A stretch of DNA of 8,928 bases from Holosporales bacterium. GTDB lineage: Bacteria; Pseudomonadota; Alphaproteobacteria; Paracaedibacterales; UBA11393. A model generated the notes under the pieces. It did not search any database and had not been told where the DNA came from. It worked only from the letters and a program-made list of their open reading frames with translations. The stretch lies in assembly GCA_003542655.1 (NCBI GenBank), contig DPKF01000047.1:1090-10017 (forward strand), written 5' to 3'. The number at the start of each line of letters is the position of its first letter. Positions within the stretch are counted from its first letter, which is position 1. This document shows positions 1 to 6,732 of the stretch, piece by piece. The translations under genes were made by a program, and so were the position numbers.

Positions 1-341
1 AAATCAGTGGCCCTCTATAATTAATCCTACCGCACAATATTTAAGAAAAAGTTAACGGCATACAAAAAATAATTGTTTTTTAAGGCCCCAGCAAATCCAA
101 ACGCCCGATCTCAAGCGATCCACGGCTATCCAGTTTATCCAGTCACAACTTTAATCCAGAATTGAGGTTATAAACAAATGGTATGAAAGCAGATTGATAG
201 ACGTTCTAGAGAATAGATTAATGAGCAAACATTAAATATTGAGACAGGTTCCCAAATTTGATGGGATAAGTTGAGAAAGGGTAACAGCTGTTTCAGGAAA
301 TAGAAAAAATATTAAAATTGTATGATTGGTTTGTTTAATAC
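1..341. other. Gene-free, decayed-looking intergenic stretch
   Basis: No open frame of useful length on either strand. On the plus strand near 178-300 a short stretch reads coding-like (W-K-x-I-D-R-R-S-R-E followed by D-K-L-R-K) only if several stops are ignored. It weakly recalls the middle of IS1-type transposases, but I cannot call it one. On the minus strand over about 84-160 there is a stop-free run ending LDSRGSLEIGRLDLLGP, of the kind seen when small dispersed intergenic repeats are translated. An 8-base direct repeat TATCCAGT occurs at 127-134 and 136-143. The best reading is a graveyard of a former mobile element or repeat. Confidence 0.3.
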
Positions 342-370
342 TTGACTTATATTGATGCGATGGATATATT
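342..370 (+). promoter_or_regulatory. Sigma70-type promoter of the exported methyltransferase-like gene
   Basis: The -35 box TTGACT (342-347) and -10 box TATATT (365-370) each match the consensus at five of six bases and are separated by exactly 17 nt. Transcription would start near 377, giving a leader of about two dozen bases to the ATG at 401. It is the only convincing promoter I find in the window. The position argues against translation from the upstream ATG at 386, which would leave almost no leader. Confidence 0.7.
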
Positions 371-388
371 CAAATAGTTAAGTTAATG

Positions 389-393
389 AAGGA
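389..393 (+). promoter_or_regulatory. Shine-Dalgarno site deciding the start at 401
   Basis: AAGGA lies 7 nt before the ATG at 401. It is inside the first codons of the longer frame that begins at 386, and that ATG has no purine-rich site before it. The ribosome-binding geometry therefore favours 401. Confidence 0.7.
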
Positions 394-400
394 ATTGTTG

Positions 401-1342
401 ATGAAAATATTAATATTATTTTGTGCAGTGTCTTTTACTTTCGCCTCAGAAGTTACTCAAACAGCTGCTCCTGTTCGTTATGCCCAAATTCTTGCTGAAC
501 AATTAACAATTCGTAATGAGGCCGATGAGCGTTTAGAAGTGACTGTGTATGGGACGACTCCTCAAGCTTGGCCTCGCGGAAACGGCAAACTCATTATTGG
601 CTGTGAAGGTACTTGCTCTGATGTTACACAGCAAGCACGACCGAGTCCTATGGTTCTTGGTCTATATGCAAATTCAAATGCAGCAGCCAGGGCTTCAGGT
701 AACGTGGAAAAAGCAGGAGATCATTCTCACCCAGGATGTGTAACACTTGATATTTTATTTTCGAGCAGACTAAATCATATTGTTTTTGATATCACACAAC
801 CATTGGTTACAACAATAACGCGGCCCTTAACATTTGATGTTCTTTATTTGGAAAAATTACACCCATCAGCACTTTATAATCCAGAACGCACACATCAACA
901 TCAAAAATGTAGTGTTTTACACCCTCAAACTTTTAAAAATTGCCTGACACTTTTAAGACCCGGTGGTGGGATCTTGTTTGATAATAATTACGGGTTTGCA
1001 GTTTCGTCCATGACATTTCCAACGCTTGAGTTTATGCTTGCAGAACAAGGTAGAGTGGTTGCTTTAGGTCCAAACTCTTCTCTTATTTTTCAATCCGTTT
1101 ATGCTGGGTCTCAAGGTGCTCAATTACATGGTGATCAAGAAATTATATATAATGCTTATTATGAATTTGCATCTGTTACATTATTTAAGCTTATTAAGTC
1201 TGAACTTGAAGAACTGGGATTTTGTAACGTTAGACAAGTGATTGTTGGTCGTAATCAAGCCAATCCTTTTAATGGAAGGACAGGTAACGTTCTTATGATT
1301 GGCGCTGAAAAACCAAATCTTTTATCAGAAACAGCCGAGTAG
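401..1342 (+). CDS. Exported protein with class I SAM-methyltransferase-like fold
   Basis: 313 residues from the ATG at 401; an in-frame ATG at 386 lacks a ribosome-binding site. Residues 1-16 form a signal peptide (hydrophobic core ILILFCAVSFTFA, cleavage likely around S16/E17); there is no lipobox. The mature part follows the order of a Rossmann methyltransferase: KLIIGCEG (63-70) in the place of the SAM glycine loop, HPGCVTLDI (110-118) ending in the acidic residue of strand 2, HIVFDITQPL (126-135), FDVLYLEKLHPSAL (145-158) as strand 4, and LLRPGGGILFDN (184-195) as strand 5. The C-terminal part has ELGFCNV, NPFNGR and VLMIGAEK, common near the end of such enzymes. The glycine loop is GCEG rather than the usual GCG, so SAM binding is uncertain. 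The mature protein has six cysteines. It is monocistronic and convergent with the operon. The substrate is unknown, and a secreted role, for example towards a host, is only inference. Confidence 0.75.
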   Translation: MKILILFCAVSFTFASEVTQTAAPVRYAQILAEQLTIRNEADERLEVTVYGTTPQAWPRGNGKLIIGCEGTCSDVTQQARPSPMVLGLYANSNAAARASGNVEKAGDHSHPGCVTLDILFSSRLNHIVFDITQPLVTTITRPLTFDVLYLEKLHPSALYNPERTHQHQKCSVLHPQTFKNCLTLLRPGGGILFDNNYGFAVSSMTFPTLEFMLAEQGRVVALGPNSSLIFQSVYAGSQGAQLHGDQEIIYNAYYEFASVTLFKLIKSELEELGFCNVRQVIVGRNQANPFNGRTGNVLMIGAEKPNLLSETAE

Positions 1343-1454
1343 GTTCACTCTGTTAATAAATGAAACCAGCACTTAAATTGTTTTAAATGTGTATTGTTGG
1401 CAATATTTAGTGCCGATTATGTAGAGACTTGATTTGTAAAGATTGTAACTTATA

Positions 1455-1484
1455 AAAAAGGCTCTATAGAAATAGAGCCTTTTT
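1455..1484. terminator. Bidirectional rho-independent terminator
   Basis: GGCTCTAT (1460-1467), loop AGAA, ATAGAGCC (1472-1479) form a perfect 8-bp stem. It is flanked by A5 (1455-1459) and T5 (1480-1484), which extend the pairing to 13 bp and give a U-tract on either strand. It lies 112 nt after the plus-strand gene stop and 21 nt after the minus-strand gene stop, so it can end both convergent transcripts. The rest of 1343-1505 holds nothing I recognise. Confidence 0.9.
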
Positions 1485-1505
1485 ATGGAAGCAAATTAAG
1501 GTTTA

Positions 1506-2108
1506 CTACCGTTGTATTTGGGTTACTTTAGCATCTAATTGCTGTATGTATGGATAGAGCTGTTTTAAAAATGTCATGATTTGTGCTGCTTGTTGTTCTA
1601 CTGTTTGCATTCTAGCCTCAAGCGCTTGTATATCAGCTTGATTTGGCACTGGCGTACCCATTACAGCTTGCTGCTGGGCAACAAGTCCACCTTGTGGTTG
1701 TGGAGCTGGAGCACTTTGGGGGTCATCTTGTGCTTGCATGCCAAAAGGATTTTGTTGTTGTTGCATCAGCGCTTTGCCGCCGCCGCAAACTTGATTTTTT
1801 GCGTTTGATGAAGCACTTGGAATTGCACAATTGTCTTGAAATTGCTTTTGATAATTTGGGTTGCTTGCACTTAAGCATGGGGTTACGCGATCTTGAACTT
1901 TTTGTTGAATTGCTTTTGCGCCACCAGCTTGCTCTGCTTGTGCAACAAGATTCCAGTTAATTTTCGCATTACTAGCTGTACATTTTGATGTAAACATTGA
2001 TTCTGGAAATGCTTTTTTTAATAATGATGTTACATCAGATCCCATCACATTAGATGTTATACTAAGGGTTGCTAGGCTTACAAAACCCAATAAAACTGTT
2101 TTTTTCAT
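1506..2108 (-). CDS. Secreted Gln-rich four-cysteine coiled-coil protein, unknown function
   Basis: 200 residues; I do not recognise a named family. A signal peptide is clear: MKK, hydrophobic core VLLGFVSLATLSIT, likely cleavage after VMG (21-23). The mature N-terminal domain (about 24-112) has exactly four cysteines, C43, C78, C94 and C108, consistent with two disulfides in the periplasm or outside. Residues 113-155 are a low-complexity Gln/Pro/Ala linker with QQQQ and APAPQPQ runs. The C-terminal helix (about 160-198) has an unbroken heptad pattern at 160, 163, 167, 170, 174, 177, 181, 184, 188, 191, 195 and 198 (I, L, M, V, A, I, L, L, I, L, V, I), so it should oligomerise as a coiled coil despite P186. 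GGGAAAG lies 5 nt before the ATG. It follows rpiB by 83 nt and may be cotranscribed or use its own weak promoter. The terminator follows immediately. Confidence 0.85.
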   Translation of the reverse strand: MKKTVLLGFVSLATLSITSNVMGSDVTSLLKKAFPESMFTSKCTASNAKINWNLVAQAEQAGGAKAIQQKVQDRVTPCLSASNPNYQKQFQDNCAIPSASSNAKNQVCGGGKALMQQQQNPFGMQAQDDPQSAPAPQPQGGLVAQQQAVMGTPVPNQADIQALEARMQTVEQQAAQIMTFLKQLYPYIQQLDAKVTQIQR

Positions 2109-2191
2109 AATATCTTTCCCATATAATTCATGGCTTATTAAGTACAGAATATCAAGAAAGTATTAACAAAACCTTAATAACAGAAAAAAAA

Positions 2192-2623
2192 TTATGTTTT
2201 TGAAAAAATCTCCACACGCTTTTTATGACGACCACCTTCAAAAGGCGTGCTCATAAACAGATCAAGCAAAGGCACAATATCATTTACAGCTTGATAACGA
2301 CCAGAAAAACAGATGGTATTGGCATCGTTATGTTCGCGTGCCAGTTTCACTTCTGTTATATTATGGGCTACAAACGCACGAACCCAAGGGTGGCGATTCG
2401 CTGCCATACATATGCCAATGCCTGTGCCACATATTAAGATGGCCCTTTGAATGATGCCATCTTTTAAGAGGGCTGCAGCATTGTTAGCAAAATTGGGATA
2501 ATCAACAGCATCAGAAGAATGTGTTCCATAATCGATCAAATCCGCATGAGCACAAGAATTTAATAATTCTTGCTTTAAAGCATAACCACCATGGTCTGCA
2601 AATATACCAATTTTATCAATCAT
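2192..2623 (-). CDS. rpiB: Ribose-5-phosphate isomerase B
   Basis: Cytosolic enzyme interconverting ribose 5-phosphate and ribulose 5-phosphate in the non-oxidative pentose phosphate pathway. At 143 residues it is the normal length of the RpiB/LacAB family. Visible family features are ADHGGYALK (9-17, with D10 and H11), DYGTHSSDAVDYPNFA (31-46), the catalytic cysteine and anion loop CGTGIG (C65-G70), the AxNR motif (AANR, 74-77), REHNDAN (96-102, with the active-site histidine H98) and the phosphate-binding arginines R132 and R136 in GGRHKKR. The ATG is preceded by AAAGGG with 6 nt spacing. That site overlaps the lnt stop codon only 10 nt upstream, so the two genes are probably translationally coupled. 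No RpiA is visible here. The function is secure; LacA/LacB-type sugar isomerase is unlikely given the motifs. Confidence 0.95.
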   Translation of the reverse strand: MIDKIGIFADHGGYALKQELLNSCAHADLIDYGTHSSDAVDYPNFANNAAALLKDGIIQRAILICGTGIGICMAANRHPWVRAFVAHNITEVKLAREHNDANTICFSGRYQAVNDIVPLLDLFMSTPFEGGRHKKRVEIFSKT

Positions 2624-2633
2624 TATTTACCCT

Positions 2634-4097
2634 TTATGAAAACCATCTGTGTTTACTATAAAATGTTCTATCCTTTATTGGTTTCGGTAGTTTAACATCT
2701 AAAACGCCTTGTACATTACAGCCCAGTGATTTTAAAACACGTCCAGCGCTATCTATAACACAGGAAATGCCTTTATTGGTACACCTAATAATAGGAATCC
2801 CTTCTTCAACAGCGCGCCATCTTGCTATATGCAGGTGTTGATAGGGGCCTGAAGAATTTAAATACCAGGCATCATTGGTAATATTTAAAAGCCATTCTGG
2901 TTTTTCATCACCAACAGTGTTTAACACTTCTGCGGGAAATAAAATCTCATAACAAATTAAAATCGAAAAGGGTGGAATGTTATCAAGTGTATACAAGGGG
3001 CGTTCTTTTCCAGGTGTAAAATCATGTGCCCCATCTGTTAATTTATCAACGCCTAGTTTGCTTAATATAGTGCGCCAAGGTAAATATTCACCAAAAGGAA
3101 CAAGATGGACTTTATCATAAATATCGATTAGGTTATGTTGATTTAATACATACGCGCTGGTATAGACGATAGGATCATTATTATGCCTATCTATGCGCGG
3201 TGCACCAATGATTGCGTATCCTTTATCAGGCGCTATTGATTTTAAAGCATTCAGCCAGCCTTTGTGTTGATTAGCAGCAACGAAAATAGCGGCTTCAGGC
3301 CACACAATTAGGTGGATGGGGGTTTGCCTTTGTTTGTGAGATAAGTCTTGATGGCAATAAAAATTTTGATATATTCTCTCTCTATTATGCTTATCTTTCT
3401 GCGCAATATTGGGATGAACAATACGAACAGTAGTATCAGCAAATGCTAAGGGCGTATGGGTATAGCGAATATGGCCAAAAACAGAAATAAACATAAAAAC
3501 CATAAATGCTGTCAATATTTTTATAGAATTGGGCTTATACAATAACGCCAACCAAATAAGGGTTATAAAAGAAACGCCGTATACCCCAACATAGGCGGCA
3601 AGCTGCATACCCCATTCGTTCCACGCATACGCCGTTAACGCCCAAGGAAATCCGCCAAACCAGAAATGGCCAATCAGCCACTCATTTATAAAAAGACACA
3701 AGGCAAAAATAAAGGGATAAAGGGTTTTATATTTTTTACATTTATATAAAATGGGCACTATCAAGCAAGATGGCGCACTTAACAAAAAAGAATGCACAAT
3801 TATACCAAACGGTGTTAAGTACCACTGCCCAAGCGCAATAATCGCTAAGCTAACCCAGTAAAAACTGCCAGCATAGTAGCCAAACATATATAAAAAAAAT
3901 AAAAGAAAGCTTTGTTTTAGTGTTTGGGTTCTCTCCTCAAACAACCATAAAAATCCCAAGAATCCACAGATTAATGTGATTAAATTATTCGTTGGTGCAA
4001 AACTTAACGACGAAAGTAAACCCAATAAGAAAGCGCTAAAAAACGGTTTGCCTATTGTTTTTTTTTTAATCGTACTAAGCTGCAAAAAGTGAACCAT
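2634..4097 (-). CDS. lnt: Apolipoprotein N-acyltransferase
   Basis: Inner-membrane enzyme that adds the third acyl chain to the N-terminal cysteine of lipoproteins, using phospholipid as donor. 487 residues. About seven hydrophobic segments fill residues 18-209, starting with FFSAFLLGLLSSLSF. A nitrilase-like (CN hydrolase) domain follows from about 222 to 470. The catalytic triad is visible: E268 in IVWPEAA, K329 in YDKVHLVPFGEYLPW, and C382 in ILICYEILFP. Also present are NITNDAWY (405-412) and HLHIARWRAVEEGIPIIRCTNKG (421-443). The protein ends at TFYSKHRWFS, directly after the catalytic domain, so the usual final membrane helix is missing. An A10 run covers codons 11-14. The ATG has no good ribosome-binding site, and the only upstream promoter-like element is a weak CATAAT around 4115. 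It lies 72 nt after infB and 10 nt before rpiB. Confidence 0.95.
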   Translation of the reverse strand: MVHFLQLSTIKKKTIGKPFFSAFLLGLLSSLSFAPTNNLITLICGFLGFLWLFEERTQTLKQSFLLFFLYMFGYYAGSFYWVSLAIIALGQWYLTPFGIIVHSFLLSAPSCLIVPILYKCKKYKTLYPFIFALCLFINEWLIGHFWFGGFPWALTAYAWNEWGMQLAAYVGVYGVSFITLIWLALLYKPNSIKILTAFMVFMFISVFGHIRYTHTPLAFADTTVRIVHPNIAQKDKHNRERIYQNFYCHQDLSHKQRQTPIHLIVWPEAAIFVAANQHKGWLNALKSIAPDKGYAIIGAPRIDRHNNDPIVYTSAYVLNQHNLIDIYDKVHLVPFGEYLPWRTILSKLGVDKLTDGAHDFTPGKERPLYTLDNIPPFSILICYEILFPAEVLNTVGDEKPEWLLNITNDAWYLNSSGPYQHLHIARWRAVEEGIPIIRCTNKGISCVIDSAGRVLKSLGCNVQGVLDVKLPKPIKDRTFYSKHRWFS

Positions 4098-4135
4098 GAA
4101 TTTATTACACTATTTTCATTATGCGTGAAAGAGAC

Positions 4136-4161
4136 TTAAAAATTAAATGGTTTGAAACCAT
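4136..4161 (-). terminator. Possible weak terminator or attenuator after infB
   Basis: On the minus strand ATGGTT, loop TCA, AACCAT (4161-4147) is followed by TTTAATTTTT. The hairpin begins 8 nt after the infB stop. The stem is only 6 bp with a 3-nt loop and the T-tract is interrupted by two A bases, so it may act only partly, letting some transcripts continue into lnt-rpiB. Confidence 0.4.
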
Positions 4162-4169
4162 ATCCGTTG

Positions 4170-6710
4170 TTAAAGCTCTCTTGCAATACTTTCCATTTCA
4201 AAGCACTCAATCATATCGCCTTGCTTAATATCTTGATAGTTTTCAAAGGCCATACCGCATTCAAAACCACCCTTTACTTCTTTAACTTCATCTTTAAAGC
4301 GGCGAAGTGATTTTAAGGTGCCTTCATGAACAACAACATCGTCGCGGAGTAAACGCACACCAGCGCCGCGTTTGACAACGCCTTCGGTCACCATACAACC
4401 AGCAGCTTTACCAGCACGTGGAACCTTAAACACTTCACGAATTTCTGCCTTACCAAGATATTTTTCACGTAAAGTTGGTGCAAGTAAGCCGCCCATAACG
4501 GCTTTCATATCATCGATCAAGTTATAGATGATGGAATAGTATCTAATATCGACATTATCACGCCGCGCAACGTCGCGTGCTTGTGGATTGGCACGAACAT
4601 TAAATCCTAAAACAATACCATCAGAAGCCCGCGCAAGTGTAATATCACTTTCGTTAATGGCACCAACGCCGCCATGTAATAAACGGACAGAAACTTCCTC
4701 TGTCGTTAACTTTTGCAAGCTAGCGTGGATGGCTTCTAAAGAACCATGAACATCTGTCTTGATCACAACATTAAGCTCTTTCGCCTCGCCTGCAGCAATC
4801 GCCCCCATCAGTTTTTCCATATTTGTTTTTTTACAAACAACTGATTCTGCTGTGCGTTTTTTAGCTAGTCGACGTTCTGTAATTTCTCTGGCTTGGCTTT
4901 CCTCTGTCACAACAATTAATTCATCGCCAGCATCAGGGACACCGTTAAACCCTAATACCTCAACGGGCATAGAGGGTAAGCCCACATTGATTTTGCGCCC
5001 TTTATCATCATGTAGGGCACGAACCTTACCCCATTCAGATCCGGCAACAAAAATATCACCTATTTTTAAAGTGCCATTTTGAACAAGAACAGTCGCCACA
5101 ATTCCACGACCTTTATCAACGCGTGCTTCTATAATGGCTCCATGTGCCGTACGGTTAGGATTTGCTTTTAATTCTAAAATTTCAGCTTGTAACAGAATCG
5201 CTTCTTCTAGTTTATCGAGGTTTAATTTACCTTTTGCAGATACATCAATACCCATGATTTCTCCACCAAAATCTTCTAGCAAGATGTCATGGTTCATTAA
5301 CGCATTACGAACTTTTTGTGAATTGGCTTCAGGTTTATCAATTTTATTAATAGCAACAATAATGGGAACGCCAGCAGCTTTTGCGTGGTTGATTGCTTCT
5401 ATTGTTTGCTCTTTAATGCCATCATCAGCAGCAACGACTAGCACAACAATATCAGTTGTGTTCGCTCCACGAGAACGCATTTCACTAAATGCTGCGTGTC
5501 CTGGTGTGTCAATAAAGGTAATTTTTTGGTTGTTTGTTAATGTAATTTGATAGGCACCAATATGCTGTGTAATACCGCCAGATTCGCCGGAAACAACATC
5601 AGTCTGACGTAAAGCATCTAGTAATGATGTTTTACCATGGTCAACGTGGCCCATAATGGTTACAACTGGTGCACGTGATACTAAGTCTTCGGCTACATCT
5701 TGTGCCCCCAAGATATCAATTTCCATGTCATCTTCGCTCACACGCTTTGGTGTGTGGCCAAACTCGTTACAAATTAGTTCTGCTGTATCAGCGTCAATAG
5801 CCTGGTTGATGGTTACCATCATACCTAGTTTCATTAATTCTTTAATCACATCACCAGAACGGACAGCCATACGACTAGAAAGCTCACCAACAAGAATTGT
5901 TTCTGGAATGATAACTTCGCGAATAACTTTTGATCCATCTTCAACGTTAAATGCTTGCTTGTGTATTTTTTCTCTGTGTCTTCTAACAGACGCTAAAGAA
6001 CGCCCCTTTTCTTCGTAATTGTCATCTAAAACGCGGTTTAACTGTTGCGCTGAAAATTTCTTTGGGCCATTTTGTTGCACAACTTGTGTTTTACGTTCCG
6101 TCTGCTCCGCTACTTTTTTAATAGGCGCCGCAACACGATATGTAACAGTACCCCGTTTGTTGTCTTCAACTGGGCGCAGTGTATGATCTTTTCTAGATTT
6201 CACCGTATTTTTTTGGTGTTCTTCTGGAACAGGCAGTGCAGCCGCTGCAATTTCAGGATTTACTAAAGTGTCATCAACGTCAATATCCTGCGATTCAGCT
6301 TGTTTTTCCTCAACGACATCTACTTTCTTAACAACATCATTTTTTAAAATAGATTGTTGCTCTTGACGTAGCTTATGAAGATTTTCTTCCTGCTTTTTTC
6401 TTTGTTCTGCATCTGCTTGTAAATTCTTTTGCGCTTCTTGAACAGCTTTAATACGCGCGTCAAATTCGCCTCCTGAAAGGTTTTTATTTGTCCCCAGAGT
6501 GTGTTTCGGTAGAATATTTTGTGATTTATTAGATGAAGAAGAGTTGATTACAGCACGTCGACGTTTTACTTGCACTGAAACTGTTTTTTGCGATGAGCTT
6601 CTATCAGAGGAAGCCGGTATTTTGATAGACAAAGTTTTCCCAGCACTTAATGTGCTTGTCTTCTTTTCTTCAGTTGTTGTATTCGTTTTGTTTTCAACTG
6701 TATCAGACAT
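4170..6710 (-). CDS. infB: Translation initiation factor IF-2
   Basis: GTPase that brings initiator fMet-tRNA to the 30S subunit and promotes 50S joining. 846 residues, in the usual range for proteobacterial IF-2. Residues 1-250 are charged and low in hydrophobics, with a helical Gln/Glu/Lys-rich stretch at about 82-125 and RSLASVRRHREK at 237-248. The IF2_N-type domain is about 265-320 (IIPETILVGELSSRMA). The G domain has G1 GHVDHGKT (354-361), G2 GGIT (378-381), G3 DTPGH (401-405), G4 NKID (455-458) and G5 SAK (491-493). Domain II and the helical connector follow, then the C-terminal fMet-tRNA-binding beta barrel (about 755-840, with GCMVTEG). The start is supported by TAGGA 6 nt before the ATG. 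nusA ends 22 nt upstream with no ylxR between. The product is intact and without oddities. Confidence 0.98.
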   Translation of the reverse strand: MSDTVENKTNTTTEEKKTSTLSAGKTLSIKIPASSDRSSSQKTVSVQVKRRRAVINSSSSNKSQNILPKHTLGTNKNLSGGEFDARIKAVQEAQKNLQADAEQRKKQEENLHKLRQEQQSILKNDVVKKVDVVEEKQAESQDIDVDDTLVNPEIAAAALPVPEEHQKNTVKSRKDHTLRPVEDNKRGTVTYRVAAPIKKVAEQTERKTQVVQQNGPKKFSAQQLNRVLDDNYEEKGRSLASVRRHREKIHKQAFNVEDGSKVIREVIIPETILVGELSSRMAVRSGDVIKELMKLGMMVTINQAIDADTAELICNEFGHTPKRVSEDDMEIDILGAQDVAEDLVSRAPVVTIMGHVDHGKTSLLDALRQTDVVSGESGGITQHIGAYQITLTNNQKITFIDTPGHAAFSEMRSRGANTTDIVVLVVAADDGIKEQTIEAINHAKAAGVPIIVAINKIDKPEANSQKVRNALMNHDILLEDFGGEIMGIDVSAKGKLNLDKLEEAILLQAEILELKANPNRTAHGAIIEARVDKGRGIVATVLVQNGTLKIGDIFVAGSEWGKVRALHDDKGRKINVGLPSMPVEVLGFNGVPDAGDELIVVTEESQAREITERRLAKKRTAESVVCKKTNMEKLMGAIAAGEAKELNVVIKTDVHGSLEAIHASLQKLTTEEVSVRLLHGGVGAINESDITLARASDGIVLGFNVRANPQARDVARRDNVDIRYYSIIYNLIDDMKAVMGGLLAPTLREKYLGKAEIREVFKVPRAGKAAGCMVTEGVVKRGAGVRLLRDDVVVHEGTLKSLRRFKDEVKEVKGGFECGMAFENYQDIKQGDMIECFEMESIAREL

Positions 6711-6732
6711 TGAAAATCCTACTTTCTATCTT

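Noticed and set aside
386..400. Upstream ATG as start of the methyltransferase-like gene
   Set aside because: It has no ribosome-binding site, would leave a leader of only about 9 nt from the predicted transcript start, and contains the AAGGA site for the ATG at 401.
1643..1960. 105-residue plus-strand open frame
   Set aside because: It lies antisense to the secreted coiled-coil gene. That gene has a signal peptide, a ribosome-binding site and a regular heptad pattern; this frame has none of these.
2163..2181. Hairpin after rpiB (TTAA/TTAA-type inverted repeat)
   Set aside because: The arms are short and made only of A and T, with no downstream T-run, so it is not a credible terminator.
2109..2191. 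Own promoter for the secreted coiled-coil gene
   Set aside because: TTGATA and TTATAT are present on the minus strand but 23 nt apart, and TTATAT lies too close to the ATG. No pair with 16-18 nt spacing is convincing.
4759..5550. Plus-strand open frames of 107 and 138 residues
   Set aside because: Both are antisense to the conserved G domain and following domains of IF-2 and show no recognisable motif.
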